Source: Thiomicrospira pelophila DSM 1534 | GTDB lineage: Bacteria; Pseudomonadota; Gammaproteobacteria; Thiomicrospirales; Thiomicrospiraceae | Assembly (NCBI RefSeq): GCF_000711195.1 | Contig: NZ_JOMR01000001.1 | Span: forward strand, 558,001 to 622,000 | Reading direction: 5' to 3' | Length of the DNA: 64,000 nucleotides | Part shown: positions 51,970 through 59,880 of the stretch, in pieces | Position numbering within the stretch: the stretch's first letter is position 1 | Layout of the letters: every line of letters begins with the position of its first letter | Notes under the pieces: model-generated | Seen by the model: the letters and a program-made list of their open reading frames with translations, nothing else | Database searches by the model: none | Told to the model about the DNA's origin: nothing | Position numbers and translations under genes: made by a program

Positions 51970-53304
51970 CTAGTGAACGCTTAATAATTCATCCCAGCGC
52001 GTGGTGTAACGGGGCGAACAATAATCGCGACGCATGCGCCAATCTTGCTTGTTGGTTAGGCCTTCTGCAGCTAAATGGAGTTTGCCACGTCCCATTTTTT
52101 GATTTACTTCATCTAATACCCTCATCAGATTGTCCGACTTGGGATTGGCAGAATATTTAGGATTGGGTGCAAACACATCCAGTTGTAGCGCACCTTTAGG
52201 ACTGATTTCGGAGAGGGTGATGCCGGTTTTTTGATACGCCAGGCCTGGTTGCCAAATACGTTTTAAGGCGCGCTTGGTCATTTGGATTAATAGCGATGTA
52301 TTGTCGCTCGGATATACCAGTCCAAGTGTTTGATGATTGGTGTAACTGGGTGTTTTAAATGGATCCGTACGAATGTATACACTCACGGTTTGGCAAACCG
52401 AAGCTTGGCTACGTAACTTTTCTGCCGCGCGGGCGGTGTAGCTGGCGACGGCTTGTTCCATTTCTTGATATTCGCTCACTGGCCGGCCGAAAGAACGCGA
52501 GGATAGGATTTGTTGTTTGGCTGGCGCGACTTCTTTTAGTTGAATACAGGCGATGCCATTTAGCTCCATAATAATGCGCTCGATAATGCTGGAGCGGCGT
52601 TTTAATAAGGTTGGGCTGGCGAGTTTTAGGTCTAATGCGGTATGAATTCCGCCAGCTTCGAGTTGGGCAGCGAGCTGTTTGCCAATTCCCCACACCTCCC
52701 CGACAGACAGGTTTTTAAGTAACAGATTTACACTAACATCGGATAAGGCACTTAAGTCTAATACACCATCGTAATCCTTGTGTTTTTTGGCTAAATGGTT
52801 AGCCAGCTTAGCGAGGGTTTTTGATGGCGCGATGCCGATGTCAACCGGTAAGCCGAGTCCTTGTTTAACACGCTGTTTAATCTGCTGACCGTAAGCGGTT
52901 AAATTCCATTGTGTCATGCCGGATAAATCTAAAAAGGATTCATCAATCGAATAGATTTCCTGAGATGAACCAAACCCAGCGATTAAACGGTGCATGCGTG
53001 TGCTCATATCGGCATAAAGTTCATAGTTAGAGCTGAATATCGCCGCGTTATGGTGCGCTAAAAATCCTTTAACTTTAAAGTAGGGTTGAAACATCATGCT
53101 GGTGGGCTTGGCCGCGCGATAGCCGCCAGAGCCATAGTTAATGCTTTGTTGGCGGGCTAAATCTTTGGCGATTTTGTTGGCTGCGACGATACAGCCGTCA
53201 TTATTCGACAAAACCACCACCGGCCGATTTTCCAGAGCCGGTTGAAAAGCGATTTCGCAGGACGCATAAAAACTGTTGGCGTCCACTAGGGCAAATAAGG
53301 GCAT
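51970..53304 (-). CDS. umuC: DNA polymerase V catalytic subunit UmuC (Y-family)
   Basis: This 444-residue Y-family polymerase starts MPLFALVDANSFYASCEIAFQP. Catalytic acidic residues lie in ALVDANSFYASCE and IYSIDESFLDLSG; the thumb HhH reads VGEVWGIGKQLAAQLEAGG. It copies past DNA lesions with UmuD'. I chose the ATG at 53302-53304; ten further codons upstream lack similarity. Transcribed before umuD rather than after it, with a 130-bp gap. A near-palindrome (52248-52259) encodes QPGLA. Confidence 0.94.
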   Translation of the reverse strand: MPLFALVDANSFYASCEIAFQPALENRPVVVLSNNDGCIVAANKIAKDLARQQSINYGSGGYRAAKPTSMMFQPYFKVKGFLAHHNAAIFSSNYELYADMSTRMHRLIAGFGSSQEIYSIDESFLDLSGMTQWNLTAYGQQIKQRVKQGLGLPVDIGIAPSKTLAKLANHLAKKHKDYDGVLDLSALSDVSVNLLLKNLSVGEVWGIGKQLAAQLEAGGIHTALDLKLASPTLLKRRSSIIERIIMELNGIACIQLKEVAPAKQQILSSRSFGRPVSEYQEMEQAVASYTARAAEKLRSQASVCQTVSVYIRTDPFKTPSYTNHQTLGLVYPSDNTSLLIQMTKRALKRIWQPGLAYQKTGITLSEISPKGALQLDVFAPNPKYSANPKSDNLMRVLDEVNQKMGRGKLHLAAEGLTNKQDWRMRRDYCSPRYTTRWDELLSVH

Positions 53305-53421
53305 AATATTGACTCGGCTATGAATTATAAACAAGTTGGGTAGCAGGGTGGTCTATCATAATTGTTTTGTTACATTATTCAAGTGACATAAAGTGAATTC
53401 ATTTAATTTAGTGAGGCTGAA

Positions 53422-53949
53422 ATGAATACAGGAGTTGGAATGAGTTGGCTGTTAGCCGGCGCGTTATTGTTAAGTGGTTGTACCAGTTTGCCTGATAAAG
53501 TTGAGCCGGTGACGTCGTTTGAGTTGGATAGATATCTGGGTGAATGGCACGAGTTGGCGCGCTTGGATCATTCGTTTGAACGAGGTTTAACCCAGGTCAG
53601 TGCGCATTATTCGATGCGTGAAGATGGCGGTGTCAGAGTTGTGAATCGAGGCTTTGACACTGAAAAACAGGCTTGGAAAGAAGCCGTCGGCAAAGCTTAC
53701 TTTGTCGATTCAGAAGACATTGGGCGTTTAAAGGTCTCGTTTTTTGGCCCATTTTATGGCGCCTATAATATCGCCAAACTGGATGAAGGTTACACTATGG
53801 CCTTAGTGATTGGGCCGAATTTAGATTACGCTTGGTTGTTGGCGCGCGACCCTCAACCCAGTCAAGGTCAGTGCGAAGCTTATTTAGCTGAAGCGGATCG
53901 GATAGGGGTAAATCGTGAGGATTGGATCTGGCTAAAGCGTTGCGATTAA
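53422..53949 (+). CDS. blc: Outer membrane lipocalin lipoprotein Blc
   Basis: This 175-residue protein has a short lipoprotein signal (LLAGALLLSGC) and the lipocalin motif YLGEWHELARLDHSFERGL, then GRLKVSFFGPFYGAYNIAKLD. Blc binds lysophospholipids at the outer membrane. Two starts are possible: ATG 53422 (GAGG upstream) and ATG 53440 (AGGAG upstream); the first gives a more normal signal length. It is divergent from umuC and ends before a strong terminator shared with hupB. Confidence 0.92.
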   Translation: MNTGVGMSWLLAGALLLSGCTSLPDKVEPVTSFELDRYLGEWHELARLDHSFERGLTQVSAHYSMREDGGVRVVNRGFDTEKQAWKEAVGKAYFVDSEDIGRLKVSFFGPFYGAYNIAKLDEGYTMALVIGPNLDYAWLLARDPQPSQGQCEAYLAEADRIGVNREDWIWLKRCD

Positions 53950-53984
53950 TTGGGGCACAATCCTAAACGCAAAAATCAGACAAT

Positions 53985-54010
53985 AAAAAACCGGCTAAGC
54001 CGGTTTTTTA
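53985..54010. terminator. Bidirectional terminator between blc and hupB
   Basis: AAAAAACCGGC and GCCGGTTTTTT form a near-perfect hairpin with a TAA loop, flanked by A- and T-runs on both sides. It serves blc rightwards and hupB leftwards. Confidence 0.93.
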
Positions 54011-54082
54011 TTGAACTTAGAGCGATAAGCTCCAAGTTGCTGCCATCTATATAGGTTGCCGAAAAGCAATCAGGACGATTTA

Positions 54083-54355
54083 TTAATTAACCGCGTCTTT
54101 TAAACCTTTGCCTGGTGTGAACTTAGCTTGCTTTCTTGCAGAAATCTGGATAGTGGCGCCAGTAGATGGGTTACGACCAGTACGAGCTGGTACATCTTTA
54201 ACACTGAATTTACCAAAACCGATTAGGCTGACTTCTTGGCCTTTAACCATTAGTTCAGTTACACCTTGAGTCACAGCATTCACGGCTGCCGTGGCATCTT
54301 TCTTTGTCATACCGGTGTTTTGTACAATTTGTTCTACTAGGGCTTCTTTAGACAT
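54083..54355 (-). CDS. hupB: DNA-binding protein HU
   Basis: This 90-residue histone-like protein starts MSKEALVEQIVQNTGMTKKDATAAVNAV and contains GFGKFSVKDVPARTGRNPSTGATI, the DNA-bending beta arm. The start is the ATG at 54353-54355 with GGAGAG upstream; the longer open frame is leader. It bends and compacts DNA. The 261-bp region upstream, shared with yaiI, is AT-rich and holds a TATACAT candidate -10 for hupB and TTACAAT for yaiI. Confidence 0.97.
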   Translation of the reverse strand: MSKEALVEQIVQNTGMTKKDATAAVNAVTQGVTELMVKGQEVSLIGFGKFSVKDVPARTGRNPSTGATIQISARKQAKFTPGKGLKDAVN

Positions 54356-54616
54356 GCTGACTCTCCATTCGTTGGATAATTGTGTAAAAAAAATGTATAG
54401 CAATTCTTGAGTCTCAAACTTTAGCAGAAAAAAAGCGTTTGAACAGCGAAAAATTAACCAAAACCCGCTATTTATAAGCTTTTGATTTGATTTTGAGCAT
54501 TTTTTAGGCAAATTGAGCCAAAAGTGCGTATTTATCCTGGTGTTTTAACCTAGTGGCAGTGGTGTAAAAACGTTACAATTCGGCTCAAACATTAAAAAGA
54601 TTAAATAGAACGGTCT

Positions 54617-55084
54617 ATGAAAATTTGGGTTGATGCGGATGCCTGTCCGGTGGTGATTAAAGAAATCTTATTTAAAGCGGCGTTACGAACACAAGTGCAA
54701 ACCACCCTGGTCGCTAACCACGCGATGCGAATTCCGCCGTCGCGGTTTGTGGACTTTTTGCAGGTCAGCAGTGGTTTTGATGTGGCGGATAATGAGATTG
54801 TAAAACGTCTGAAACCGGGTGACTTGGTGGTGACGGCCGATATTCCATTGGCCGCGGAAGTGATTGAAGCGCAGGGGCAAGCCTTGAATCCTCGAGGCCA
54901 GCTTTATACCACTGAGAATATTCGAGCTCGGCTCAATATGCGCGATTTTATGGAATCATTGCGTTCAAGCGGGGTGCAAACCGGTGGTCCGGCGGCAATC
55001 AGCCAGGCAGATCGTCAGGCATTTGCCAATCAGTTAGATCGGATTTTAGCGAAATATTTAAAATCGAAATCCAACGAAGCTTGA
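54617..55084 (+). CDS. yaiI: YaiI/YqxD family protein (DUF188)
   Basis: This 155-residue protein has [22 protein letters not shown], the [22 protein letters not shown] block and [21 protein letters not shown], diagnostic of UPF0178. The DADACP and TADIPLA acidic residues suggest a PIN-like metal site, so a nuclease role is plausible but unproven. Confidence 0.93.
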   Translation: MKIWVDADACPVVIKEILFKAALRTQVQTTLVANHAMRIPPSRFVDFLQVSSGFDVADNEIVKRLKPGDLVVTADIPLAAEVIEAQGQALNPRGQLYTTENIRARLNMRDFMESLRSSGVQTGGPAAISQADRQAFANQLDRILAKYLKSKSNEA

Positions 55085-55135
55085 GCTAGAAAGCATCAAG
55101 CCTGATCCAAACAGTCTAATAACAAGGAGTGATGC

Positions 55136-55795
55136 ATGCATATAAATTCAACCCAGTGTGGTCTAGTGCAATGGTTTCGTTACTTGGTTTTACTGGCCTT
55201 AACCTTGGGCTTGATCGCCTGCGGGCCTTATCATCCGATGGGGATCAGTGATGATGAATGGCAAACCTTAACGCCTGCACAGCGTATGCAAGCGCGTGAA
55301 CAGCAGGCCGAAGTGGATAAAGCGCGTGCCGCTGAACGAGCCGAAAAAGCTCGCATTCGTGCCGAGCAAGAAGCGCGTGAGCAAGCGATTATTGCTGAAC
55401 GTCGTGCTAATCCAAAATATGGTGAGCGAGTGCAATGCGTTTTATCTGGTGGGCAAGCTAAGTTAAGTAGCAAATGGCGCAATATTGAACCGGTCGCGGT
55501 AGATTTAGTGATTGGCGAATCGCAAGAGTTTGATGTTCTTCATCTGCGCGATGGCCGCACGCGTTATTCGCGTAATGGCCACGCGAGTTTCGATGGTCAA
55601 CGTGTAAATTTATGTTTGTATTCGAGCTCAAGACCCTCCTCTAACCAGTGCGCCAGTTTGGTGGCCACCACGCGCCAATTTGACCGAGGTGTTAGCCAAA
55701 ACATTAGTTCAAAGGACTTTGTGCGCGGTAAAATGCGTTGTGATTTGGTGTTGCCTGAGTTAAGAAGACGTTACGACAGTCGAACGAGTCGCTAG
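55136..55795 (+). CDS. Uncharacterised lipoprotein with coiled-coil stretch
   Basis: This 219-residue protein has a lipoprotein signal (LVLLALTLGLIAC, lipid on Cys29). Residues about 45-90 form a charged coiled coil (AREQQAEVDKARAAERAEKARIRAEQEAREQ, in part). A C-terminal domain has four cysteines (VQCVLSGG, NLCLYSS, NQCASL, MRCDLVL), probably two disulphides in the periplasm. I recognise no family. An AAGGAGTG site precedes the ATG. Its 3' end overlaps the convergent PAS gene by 4 bp. Confidence 0.75.
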   Translation: MHINSTQCGLVQWFRYLVLLALTLGLIACGPYHPMGISDDEWQTLTPAQRMQAREQQAEVDKARAAERAEKARIRAEQEAREQAIIAERRANPKYGERVQCVLSGGQAKLSSKWRNIEPVAVDLVIGESQEFDVLHLRDGRTRYSRNGHASFDGQRVNLCLYSSSRPSSNQCASLVATTRQFDRGVSQNISSKDFVRGKMRCDLVLPELRRRYDSRTSR

Positions 55796-56232
55796 CTTTC
55801 AATGGGGCGCGCCATGCAAATGACTTGGCGTGCATCATGTTGACCAGTAAAAGGTGCATTTAACCATTCGCACAATAGGATGTTGCCATGCTTGGTTCGG
55901 TTTCGATTCTCCGAGCGCACCGTCGTTTGTTGGTTACGAACGCTGTCTAAGATACGCTTGAGGTTCTCATGTTCTTCCGGCTCTGCTAGCAGTTCAATTA
56001 TGTTTTTCCCAAGCACTTCTTGAGTGCGCCACTTAAAGATTTGTTGGGCTTGATTATTCCATTCCACAATGCGTGCTTGCTCGTCAACCACAATGATTGC
56101 GATCGGGGCGTGACGAAACAGAGTGGTGAGCTGAGCCTGGTAACGTTGTAAGCTGCGTTGCCTTATCCAAACTAACGCAGCTAGCCCCAATATCACGATG
56201 AGGCCAATAAAGTTGATGAGGCTGAGAGACAT
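55792..56232 (-). CDS. Membrane-anchored PAS domain protein
   Basis: This 146-residue protein has one N-terminal membrane helix (LINFIGLIVILGLAALVWI) and a single PAS domain (LFRHAPIAIIVVDEQARIVEWNNQAQQIFKWRTQEVLGKNIIELL, in part). No output domain follows, so it may signal by binding another protein or be a remnant. The ATG at 56230-56232 has AAGGTG upstream. Confidence 0.8.
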   Translation of the reverse strand: MSLSLINFIGLIVILGLAALVWIRQRSLQRYQAQLTTLFRHAPIAIIVVDEQARIVEWNNQAQQIFKWRTQEVLGKNIIELLAEPEEHENLKRILDSVRNQQTTVRSENRNRTKHGNILLCEWLNAPFTGQHDARQVICMARPIES

Positions 56233-56391
56233 AAAATCACCTTTTTGATCTGTAAGTACCAGTTTGGCGAACATATATAAATAAAGCATAGCATTCAATG
56301 ATCCGGCCAATTTGCAAACACTTGGAATATTTTGAGCTGTTTTGCACATTTGGTTTTATGGTATTCTTCGACCAGTTAACGGAAACCCTTT

Positions 56392-57114
56392 ATGAGAAAG
56401 TCTAGCCCATTATCAGCTCCCACTTTAACCATCGCCGGCCACGATTTAGCGATTAAGCGTCATCCGCGTCGTCGGCGTTTATCTTTGCGTGTGCGGGCCG
56501 GTCAAGTCGAAGTCTTGGCGCCGACCAGTGTAGCCTTCGCCCAACTTAAACAGTTTGCAAACAAGCACCAGGCCTGGTGGTTAGAGGCGTTACGTAGCCA
56601 TCCGGTTGCGCAGCCGATTGCTAAACGGGTAGCTGAAGAGGGCGCGTTTTGGCCGTTATTAGGTAATGAAATCCAACTGAGTTTTCGCGTCGGGCGACGT
56701 CAGATCGAATTATGCGATCAGCAGTTAATTTGTCAGTTTCCGCAGCCCGATAATGCTCAAGTTCGCTACAAACATCTGCAGGCCTGGTGGCGAGAATACG
56801 CTTATCAACACTTATCACAGCGTACCCAGTTTTTTGCCCAGGCTTTGGGCGAAGCACCCAGTGAGATTCAAATTAAAACCTATCGAGCGCGTTGGGGTAG
56901 CTGCGATGCGCGCCGCCGAATTCAATACAATTGGAAATTGATTTGTTTACCCAGTTGGGTGGTGGATTATGTGGTGGTGCATGAGTTATGTCACCTCAAA
57001 CAAATGAACCATTCACCGGCGTTCTGGCAACTGGTGAATCGGCTTTATCCCGATACGCCGCAAGCGAAAGCTTGGTTAAAACAGCACGGACATCAATATA
57101 TTCACCAGCTTTAA
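56392..57114 (+). CDS. YgjP-like zinc metallopeptidase (M48-like, DUF45)
   Basis: This 240-residue protein ends in YKARWGSC-like TYRARWGSCDARRRIQYNWKL and VVHELCHLKQMNHSPAFW, the HELxH...H zinc motif of the YgjP/SprT-like group. The N-terminus HPRRRRLSLRVRAGQVEVLAP is also typical. Function is unproven; the family may have a role with M48-like cleavage. An exact palindrome (56567-56578) and a near-copy (56777-56788) encode HQAWW and LQAWW. Confidence 0.88.
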   Translation: MRKSSPLSAPTLTIAGHDLAIKRHPRRRRLSLRVRAGQVEVLAPTSVAFAQLKQFANKHQAWWLEALRSHPVAQPIAKRVAEEGAFWPLLGNEIQLSFRVGRRQIELCDQQLICQFPQPDNAQVRYKHLQAWWREYAYQHLSQRTQFFAQALGEAPSEIQIKTYRARWGSCDARRRIQYNWKLICLPSWVVDYVVVHELCHLKQMNHSPAFWQLVNRLYPDTPQAKAWLKQHGHQYIHQL

Positions 57115-57141
57115 TCAGCCTGAACCGCTAGAAGGATTTTT

Positions 57142-59880
57142 ATGATTTTGCATCTCAGTGCCAACTCGCGTTTAAGTGCTCACCTAAAAGTCAGCTTTGC
57201 GCATCACTCAGATGCGCCAGTTGTCGCTACACCTTTAGTGATGACTTGGTCGCAATGGTGGGCTTTTTGGCAAGATCAAGCTTTATTAAGTGGCGAGTTA
57301 AGTTGGTCTTATGATCGTGTGATTAGTGCGTTTGAAGCCACTCATCAATGGTCTTTACTGTTAGAAAAACACTCGCCTACGCCTTTACTTAACTTGGCGG
57401 ATACCGCCAAACAGCTTTACCAGGCCTGGTGCTTGTGGGTGGAGTATGGTGACTCGCAAATCTCGGCTGAATTGGAAATGGATAAAAGCCAAGAATGGCA
57501 ATTGTTTAGTCTGTGTCGTGCCGACTACCAGGCCTGGTTGTCGGCACACAATTGGTTAGATGAAACCTTATTAATGCAACAGCGCTTGACTTGGTTTAAA
57601 CAAGGGTTAGGTGAGTGTCCGAGCCAAATTAATTGGCAGGGTTTTGATAAGTTAACTCCATTTATGAATGCCTGGTGGTCGGCTTGTGAGGCGCGAGGCG
57701 CAAGTTTGACTAACCAAAGTCTTAGCTCGCTTAAGGATCAAGAAGCCGGTTTGGCGGCTGAGCCGAGCCGCCAAGTCGCGGTTTACAGCGCCGCCGATCC
57801 GCGTGATGAAGCGCAACAAGTCGCGGCTTTTTGTGTCGCGCACCTCAGTCAAGCTTTGCAACAGTTTAAGCCGTTGGATCAAGTTCGGATCGGTGTGGTC
57901 GCGCCTAATTTAGAAGACGTGAAAGCGTCCTTGAGTTATTGGTTGGACGATCAATTGTTTCAGCAGTTTGAGCCTCACCCCATTTTAGCGGAACATTCAA
58001 CCGATCGACTTTACAATATCTCGCTCGGCACCGCTTTAAGTCGTTTACCTTATATTCAGTTTATTCAACAAACGTTAAGTATGGCTTTTAATCCACATAA
58101 ATCGCTGGCATTTGAAGACTTTAGCCAATGGTTGATTTCGCCTTTTTGTGTCGGAGATCAAAGCCAACGCCATGCGTTAGACCGAAGTTTAAGACGTTTG
58201 CAATGGGCTTGGGTTAAGTGGCCGGAACTGGTCGCGCAAACTGAATCTGAGCGCTTAAACTGGCCGAAAAATTTAGCCAAGTTTCTAGAGGCTTTAACCG
58301 CCCTTAAGTTTAAGTCAACCGGCTCTTTAAATCAGTTTGTCGAGCAGGTTCAAACCTGTTTGGATAGTTTGGGCGCGTTTCGTCAAACCAGTCTGAGTTC
58401 GGATTTGTTTCAGCAACACGAAAAATTCATCGATAGTCTCGCCCAGTTTGCCAGCTTACAAGGTTTGCAAGGCCGGTTGAATATGGCGGAATGGTTGGGT
58501 TTATGGCAACGTTTTTGCAGTCAAACTTTGCACCAGGCACAAAGTACTTGGGTTCAACCGATCCAAGTAATGGGGATGTTAGAAGCTGGTGGCCAAGATT
58601 TTGATGCCTTATGGGTGATGGGCTTGGATGACGAAGCTTGGCCAAGACCCGCTCAGCCGAATGCCTTTTTGCCTTTGCGTTGGCAGCGTCAAAATCAATT
58701 GCCGCGCTGCGATGCCAGCCGCGAACTCGACTATGCTCGGCGTTTAACCACGCGCTTAGCCCAAAGTGCCGAGCAGGTGGTCATGAGTTACGCTAAACAA
58801 AAAGGCGAGGCGATGTCCATGCCCAGCCCTTTAATTAATGTGGAACATTGGCCGAGTTATCAGGCGTTAAATGTGTATTCCACTGCTCACCAGGCCTGGT
58901 GCTTGCGCCCAGCTTGCGACATGCAGGAGGATTTTAAAGCCCCGCAAATCAACGCTGGTGTGTTAGTGCCGGGTGGTTCGGGCATGTTAAGTGCGCAAAT
59001 GAAATGTCCATTAATGGCGTTTATGGATTATCGGCTGGGGGCAAAATACGGTTTGGAATCGGTCGAAGATGGTTTGGCGAGTACCGACCAGGGCTCGATT
59101 ATGCACTCAGTTTTGGAGCATTTTTGGCAACAAACCAAGACTCAGGTGTCGTTAATTTCGCTGGATGACACGGCTTTAACCGAACGGTTGAAAACCCTGT
59201 TGGATGCGGAGTTTGAACCGCTCGAAAAACGTTTTTCGCCCAGCTACGTGGCGCTCGAAAAAGCGCGGATGTTAGGTGTGCTGCAAGATTGGATGGCGTT
59301 GGAAAAAAATCGTCCCACCGCTTTTGAAGTCGTGGCCACCGAACAAGGGTTGGAGTTGGAAATTGCGCAGATTAAATTTCGCATTTCGATAGACCGGATT
59401 GATGCCACTGAAATAGGTCGAGTCTTAATCGACTACAAAACCGGCCAGGCCAGTTTGAATGATTTGTTGAAAGAACCGATTCGTGCGCCTCAGCTCGCGG
59501 TGTATTTATTGGCGGTAGCCAGTAAGGAACAAGCTGAGGTTGCGGGCTTGGGTTATGGTTTATTAAGTTCCGACAAAGGTGTGCGCTGGAGCTTGATTAG
59601 CGAAGATACCGACTTGATTGGCAAGGGTGAGCGCGCTTGGAGCCGCATTTCACAAAAGGGTGACTGGTTGGATGTGAGTTGGCCGGAATTCTTGGATTTT
59701 CTACAAAATCAAGTGACTCAGTTAGCGCAAGACGTCAAACAGGGTTTTGCGCCTATGTGGTATGAGAAAGACTCCGATTTAGTCTATTCGCCGAGTTTAC
59801 TAGCGTTACGTGTGCCTGAGGTGAAATCTCAAATCGGTGAATTGGACAACAATGGTGAAGCCGAGGAAGCCAGCGCATGA
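57142..59880 (+). CDS. PD-(D/E)XK nuclease / inactive helicase, AddB-like (TIGR03623-type DNA repair protein)
   Basis: This 912-residue protein has an AddB-like body and a C-terminal PD-(D/E)XK nuclease: STDQGSIMHSVLEHFW (H), FRISIDRIDAT (D) and VLIDYKTGQASLND (D-x-K). CPLMAFMDY contains one of the cysteines that in AddB would hold an iron-sulphur cluster, but I do not see the full set. It overlaps the next gene by 4 bp. Together they likely resect DNA ends in place of RecBCD. Three exact palindromes (57419, 57527 and 58889) encode YQAWC, YQAWL and HQAWC; the second is part of a 30-bp near-perfect palindrome. Confidence 0.85.
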   Translation: MILHLSANSRLSAHLKVSFAHHSDAPVVATPLVMTWSQWWAFWQDQALLSGELSWSYDRVISAFEATHQWSLLLEKHSPTPLLNLADTAKQLYQAWCLWVEYGDSQISAELEMDKSQEWQLFSLCRADYQAWLSAHNWLDETLLMQQRLTWFKQGLGECPSQINWQGFDKLTPFMNAWWSACEARGASLTNQSLSSLKDQEAGLAAEPSRQVAVYSAADPRDEAQQVAAFCVAHLSQALQQFKPLDQVRIGVVAPNLEDVKASLSYWLDDQLFQQFEPHPILAEHSTDRLYNISLGTALSRLPYIQFIQQTLSMAFNPHKSLAFEDFSQWLISPFCVGDQSQRHALDRSLRRLQWAWVKWPELVAQTESERLNWPKNLAKFLEALTALKFKSTGSLNQFVEQVQTCLDSLGAFRQTSLSSDLFQQHEKFIDSLAQFASLQGLQGRLNMAEWLGLWQRFCSQTLHQAQSTWVQPIQVMGMLEAGGQDFDALWVMGLDDEAWPRPAQPNAFLPLRWQRQNQLPRCDASRELDYARRLTTRLAQSAEQVVMSYAKQKGEAMSMPSPLINVEHWPSYQALNVYSTAHQAWCLRPACDMQEDFKAPQINAGVLVPGGSGMLSAQMKCPLMAFMDYRLGAKYGLESVEDGLASTDQGSIMHSVLEHFWQQTKTQVSLISLDDTALTERLKTLLDAEFEPLEKRFSPSYVALEKARMLGVLQDWMALEKNRPTAFEVVATEQGLELEIAQIKFRISIDRIDATEIGRVLIDYKTGQASLNDLLKEPIRAPQLAVYLLAVASKEQAEVAGLGYGLLSSDKGVRWSLISEDTDLIGKGERAWSRISQKGDWLDVSWPEFLDFLQNQVTQLAQDVKQGFAPMWYEKDSDLVYSPSLLALRVPEVKSQIGELDNNGEAEEASA
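57518..57547. repeat. 30-bp near-perfect palindrome
   Basis: The core 57527-57538 has one T/T mismatch on each side and then GTGCCGAC and GTCGGCAC arms. It is the longest dyad of the family here: 28 of 30 positions pair. It lies within the AddB-like gene and encodes part of CRADYQAWLSAH. Confidence 0.93.
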
